From the NCBI RefSeq assembly GCF_001612765.1, contig NZ_BDBB01000035.1:30658-94657 (forward strand): 64,000 bases of DNA, in the 5' to 3' direction. Source of the stretch: Nocardia arthritidis NBRC 100137. GTDB taxonomy: Bacteria > Actinomycetota > Actinomycetes > Mycobacteriales > Mycobacteriaceae. The notes beneath the pieces are model-generated. The model was not told the DNA's origin. It saw only the letters and a program-made list of their open reading frames with translations, and made no database searches. Position 1 is the stretch's first letter. The number at the start of each line of letters is the position of its first letter. Positions 41,251 through 64,000 of the stretch are shown piece after piece. Both the position numbers and the translations under genes were made by a program.

Positions 41251-64000
<22,750 letters not shown>

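Overview
The window is high-GC actinobacterial DNA, most likely from a Nocardia-like member of the Mycobacteriales. The evidence is very high G+C, frequent GTG starts, densely overlapping genes, two large NRPS loci with an MbtH protein, and a leucine-degradation operon in the same gene order as Mycobacterium tuberculosis Rv2498c-Rv2506. No rRNA, tRNA, CRISPR array or recognisable transposase was seen.

Layout: (1) 1-3508 is the 3' end of an NRPS gene (partial C-A-PCP-TE) plus mbtH, closed by a strong bidirectional terminator. (2) 3568-5631 holds an XRE/TPR-type regulator divergent from two small genes, the second a membrane/Cys-motif protein. (3) 6156-10851 is a compact, translationally coupled four-gene operon: an unknown protein, a TIR-like/deoxyribosyltransferase-fold predicted nucleotide hydrolase, a HerA/TraD-like ATPase, and a DUF5663-like plus helix-hairpin-helix protein. 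This is the best candidate for an undescribed system, probably anti-phage or DNA-sensing. (4) 10898-16804 has an aldo/keto reductase, two tandem paralogous regulators that each carry two TetR-type HTH domains, a cytochrome P450 and a small ORF. (5) 16838-28903 is a catabolic island: acetoacetyl-CoA synthetase, CitE-like lyase, MaoC hydratase, FadE19-type dehydrogenase, AccA1 and AccD1 (methylcrotonyl-CoA carboxylase), a divergent TetR with two matching operators, then 3-hydroxybutyrate dehydrogenase, an MHS-type transporter and a divergent LysR. Leucine and 3-hydroxybutyrate breakdown both yield acetoacetate, which the synthetase can activate. (6) 29051-35085 is mixed: a methyltransferase/TetR pair sharing a doublet operator, a second XRE/TPR regulator, a resolvase-N-like small protein, a secreted small protein, a two-gene operon ending in a PI3/4-kinase-like protein, and a DUF3291-like protein. 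(7) 35353-39364 is an ABC exporter (ATPase and FtsX-like permease) divergent from a histidine kinase/response regulator pair. (8) 39395-40743 has a PPOX-type oxidoreductase and cobM. (9) 41251 to the window end is one uninterrupted NRPS reading frame of at least 7,583 codons with six complete modules, an epimerization domain after module 6, and the start of module 7. Binding-pocket residues predict Ser, Ser and Thr at modules 3, 4 and 5.

The two NRPS loci are 38 kb apart and separated by unrelated genes, so they are probably different pathways. Long open frames antisense to NRPS genes are high-GC shadows and were not annotated. Start codons, domain limits and specificity codes were read by eye without database searches.
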